Below the pieces are notes generated by a model. The model was not told the origin of the DNA and made no database searches. It was given only the letters and a program-made list of their open reading frames with translations. From Phoronis australis (taxonomy: Eukaryota > Phoronida > Phoronidae): a stretch of 64,000 nucleotides of DNA. The stretch covers positions 834,637 to 898,636 of the forward strand of contig NMRA01000027.1 in the NCBI GenBank assembly GCA_002633005.1, in the 5' to 3' direction. Positions 61,444 through 64,000 of this stretch are shown one piece after another. How positions within the stretch are numbered: position 1 is the stretch's first letter; each line of letters begins with the position of its first letter. The translations under genes were made by a program, and so were the position numbers.

Positions 61444-61648
61444 TGGTGATTAGCCCGCAGGCAATGAAGGGTCAAACACTAAGTCCTTGTTTGGAGGCAG
61501 GCACTATTTGGGCAAACGTTTGATTCAAAATATATGTTATAATGGGCTGTGTTAATTAGAGTCAGCAAGTGAATTATTGAACACTAGCCTCAATTCACTT
61601 TCGTATCTCTTAGTCGGGCACAAACTACAACAGTGAGTAGCTTCAACA

Positions 61649-61837
61649 TTATTTCTTAAGATTTCCTGTCCAAATAACTCCATGCACACCAGCTTTCTGA
61701 AGAACAGCTTCAAAGTCTTGCTTTAGTTTTGAAAAAGGCAAATGACATCCTCCTTGTGTTAGAAGCTTCGATTCAATGAACTCCAAACAAAACTGTAGAA
61801 AAACATCTCTGAAAACTGTGAATTCGTCACTCTTCAC
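61649..61837 (-). CDS. Probable upstream exon of the CXC protein
   Basis: The frame FTVFRDVFLQFCLEFIESKL, then LTQGGCHLPFSKLKQDFEAV and LQKAG, is strongly protein-like (amphipathic, helix-rich). It resembles a recurrent segment of uncharacterised invertebrate proteins that end in a CXC cluster. It stops at a TAA after NLKK, and no clean donor is visible, so the model is incomplete or decayed. Confidence 0.4.
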   Translation of the reverse strand: MKSDEFTVFRDVFLQFCLEFIESKLLTQGGCHLPFSKLKQDFEAVLQKAGVHGVIWTGNLKK

Positions 61838-62342
61838 AATCGTTGTCTTTCTATTTTTTATATCATGATGATCTGTGGTACTTGGCTTCTAGGACACAAG
61901 GTCTTTATCTTTGAATTTCATTTGCATATTCAGGGCTCTGGACTGAGCTGTTGCTTGCGATACAAGTCCAACTGAAAAAAACCCGAACTGTTAACACTAA
62001 TTTAACATTCAACTATGAGTGAGTTGGCATGCAACCTTTTCAGACGGACTTATCAGGAACTGATCCACCACCAGCCTAACGAATTTACATGCCGTCTGAT
62101 CTGTAGCCTAATAATGTTGGTCGTCTAATAATTAGATCAGTTGATGCAACTAAAAATAAATCAGCTGATATACCAGTGCAGTGATTGAAATTTAATTTTT
62201 TTAAATCAGATGCTCAAACCATAGGTAATCAACATTTGACAAAATGGACAGTGGCTTCCATCGTCCTCAAATTTCGACGGAGACGATGGCCACTTAGGCA
62301 CTTTAATTTAATTATAATTGCAGCTACCTAAGTAATTAATGT

Positions 62343-62636
62343 TTACAAAAAATTGAGACTACGGCAGGGGATGACGGCCACTTGGGCATGTTGCTTGCAA
62401 CCATCTACTCCATTTAACCTTCTCAAAATTTTTTGACTTAGTGCTTTAAAATCACACCCACAGTATAACGCCATAGGGTTATCCCTTAGCGCAAGCAGTG
62501 TCGATGTGGCAACTGAATGGAGTGTTCGAAAAACAGGATTGCAGGAGTATTTGTTTAAACTGGGAACAAATGAAAACATTAACAACCTCCTCAGAGGCAT
62601 CTCTCTACACGTTACTTCTAAACTTAATAGGAACAT
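62343..62636 (-). CDS. Possible further exon of the minus-strand gene
   Basis: A 97-codon minus-strand frame with protein-like content (LHSVATSTLLALRDNPMALY, CGCDFKALSQKILRRLNGVD). It lies in the right place and orientation to belong to the CXC gene, but I recognise no domain and no firm splice sites. Confidence 0.3.
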   Translation of the reverse strand: MFLLSLEVTCREMPLRRLLMFSFVPSLNKYSCNPVFRTLHSVATSTLLALRDNPMALYCGCDFKALSQKILRRLNGVDGCKQHAQVAVIPCRSLNFL

Positions 62637-62638
62637 AA

Positions 62639-63392
62639 TTTGCCGAAAAGTATCTACTGGGTCAGCAGTATTGTCTAAGGCCTAGGCAGCCAAGGGGCTG
62701 AACAAGTTAAAAAACAACTGGTGATAGTACTGAAACACACATGGAAAACACCAAGATGTATTTTTCAAAAACACGTACCTGTTTTTGAAAGCTATACTTC
62801 TTTCTCTTTCTTGAAATGTGGCCCATAATGTACTTTTCCTGCTAAGAAATGATGCACTCGTGTTTCAGGATGTTCCTATCTTGTTCAGGTTAATTGGGTG
62901 TTTCAGATTTTGGAAGTGTAATCGATTTTCTTGTGAAATCTTGGATAACATCTGTATCACTTTCACCAACTTCAGCTTTAGTACTACTGTTGGTGCCTTG
63001 AAACGTTGCTATGCCGTTCTATGTCCTTTCAATTTTTTGGTCTGACACTTGGTCTTCTAGTCTACAGCACTCAGCAGTATACTGTGACTGTGTAGGCTAC
63101 CAGGACATGCAGCTGTTTTCTGCACAAACGTTTGTGACACCTCTTCTTATTTTTGATCTACTGATCTACAGAGTTCCAAAGTCAATCAGCTTTCGTCAGG
63201 AAGCTTTCCTAACCTTCTTTAGGCTCTGACATCACAATTTTGTGCTGTTTGATAAACCTTGAATTATACAGGCATCACACTCCATGGGAGCAGCCATATT
63301 GAAGTAACTAAGCACAACAATACAGTCTGGCTCTCTGATTGGTCAATTCAATAGACAAGCGCCATCAAGTGGCAGGAATGTGCATCATATTT
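62639..63392 (-). repeat. Direct duplicate, copy A (ends at N)
   Basis: Repeated at 63394-64000 with high identity. Copy B carries about 36 extra bases after TTTGCCGAAAAGTATC and a few substitutions and small indels. The N at 63393 separates them. Confidence 0.9.
63235..63342 (-). CDS. Possible 5' end of the minus-strand gene
   Basis: On the minus strand a CCAATCA box (63336-63342 complement) lies about 40 bases before an ATG (63297) in strong context (CAATATGG), reading MAAPMECDACIIQG. The frame closes after seven more codons (LSNSTKL), so a splice soon after is required; CAAG/GTTTAT is a weak candidate donor. This is inference from promoter-like spacing and orientation. Confidence 0.25.
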
Positions 63393-63393
63393 N

Positions 63394-64000
63394 TTTGCCG
63401 AAAAGTATCCGGCATATGAAGTACCTATAGTATGATCATCGTCTCTACTGGGTCAGCAGTATTGTCTAAAGCCTAGGCAGTCAAGGGGCTGAACAAGTTA
63501 AAAAACAACTGGTGATAATACTGAATCACACGTGGAAAACACCAAAATGTATTTTTAAAAAACACGTACCTGTTTTTGAAAGCTATACTGCTTTCTCTTT
63601 CTTGAAAAGTGGCCCATAATGTACTTTTCCTGCTAACAAATGATGCACTCATGTTTCAGAATGTTCCTATCTTGTTCAGGTTAATTGGGTGTTTCAGATT
63701 CTGGAAGTGATTGATTTTCTTGGGAAATCTTGGATAACATCTGTATCACTTTCAGCAACTTCAGCTTTAGTACTACTGTTGGTGCCTTGAAACGTTGCTA
63801 TGCCGTTCTATGTCCTTTCAATTTTCTGGTCTGACACTTGGTATTCTCGTCTATAGCACTCAGCAGTATACTGTGTAGGCTACCAGGGCATGCAGCTGTT
63901 TTCTGCACAAATGTTTGTGACACCTCTTCTTCTTTTTTATCTACTGATCTACAGAGTTTCACAGTCAATCAGCTTTCGTCAGGAAGCTTTCCTAAGCTTC
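63394..64000 (-). repeat. Direct duplicate, copy B (runs off window)
   Basis: Second copy of 62639 onward, cut by the window end. Confidence 0.9.

Overview
The window looks like a piece of an animal nuclear genome, probably a marine invertebrate. Support for this: intron-split exons with GT/AG sites, kringle domains (an animal-specific extracellular fold), AT-rich intronic sequence, tRNA-derived SINE remnants, a Ty3/gypsy integrase with LTR, LINE 3' ends, Harbinger-like and TA-targeting DNA elements, and frequent TACATGTA-type words. I cannot name the species; amphioxus, an acorn worm or a lophotrochozoan would all fit. Eight lone Ns (1711, 17617, 20361, 39211, 56908, 58015, 60851, 63393) look like contig joins. 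Four of them separate direct duplicates, so part of the apparent tandem duplication is probably unmerged haplotype or contig overlap. Layout: 0.6-28 kb holds four kringle exons plus one N-truncated duplicate, all on the + strand and every complete one 282 nt long in phase 1-1 (2581, 13198, 18522, 27526). They are embedded in partly homologous intronic DNA, as expected for an array grown by duplicating exon plus flanks. They may be exons of one secreted or membrane multi-kringle gene or several small paralogues. The 2.4 kb copy can be read as a first exon with a signal-like N-terminus. The 18.5 kb copy can be read as a last exon with a hydrophobic tail and an AATAAA site. Inserted among them are a deleted gypsy element (8.6-9.9 kb), a GCCGAC-rich foldback repeat (16-17.6 kb), a ~140-bp minisatellite (20-21.3 kb) and a ~400-bp tandem repeat rich in CTCF-like motifs (22.4-24.3 kb). 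From 28 to 56 kb the sequence is mostly repeats and gene-poor: a 2.9-kb element with terminal inverted repeats, an old dispersed duplication (33.5-34.4 kb and 50.2-53.1 kb) whose second copy carries a LINE which itself carries a 1.7-kb TA-flanked element, and a minus-strand LINE 3' end at 54.9-55.75 kb. Candidate exons here are a signal-peptide first exon at 49.4 kb and a possible short terminal exon at 40.6 kb. From 56 to 64 kb lie a Myb/SANT-like (Harbinger/NAIF1-type) first exon, a small single-exon secreted precursor with poly(A) signal, tRNA-derived repeats, a 164-bp palindromic hairpin, and the pieces of a minus-strand gene with a CXC-type cysteine-rich C-terminus. Very little is conventional single-exon coding sequence, and most open frames are chance. 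No complete gene can be assembled with certainty from the sequence alone.
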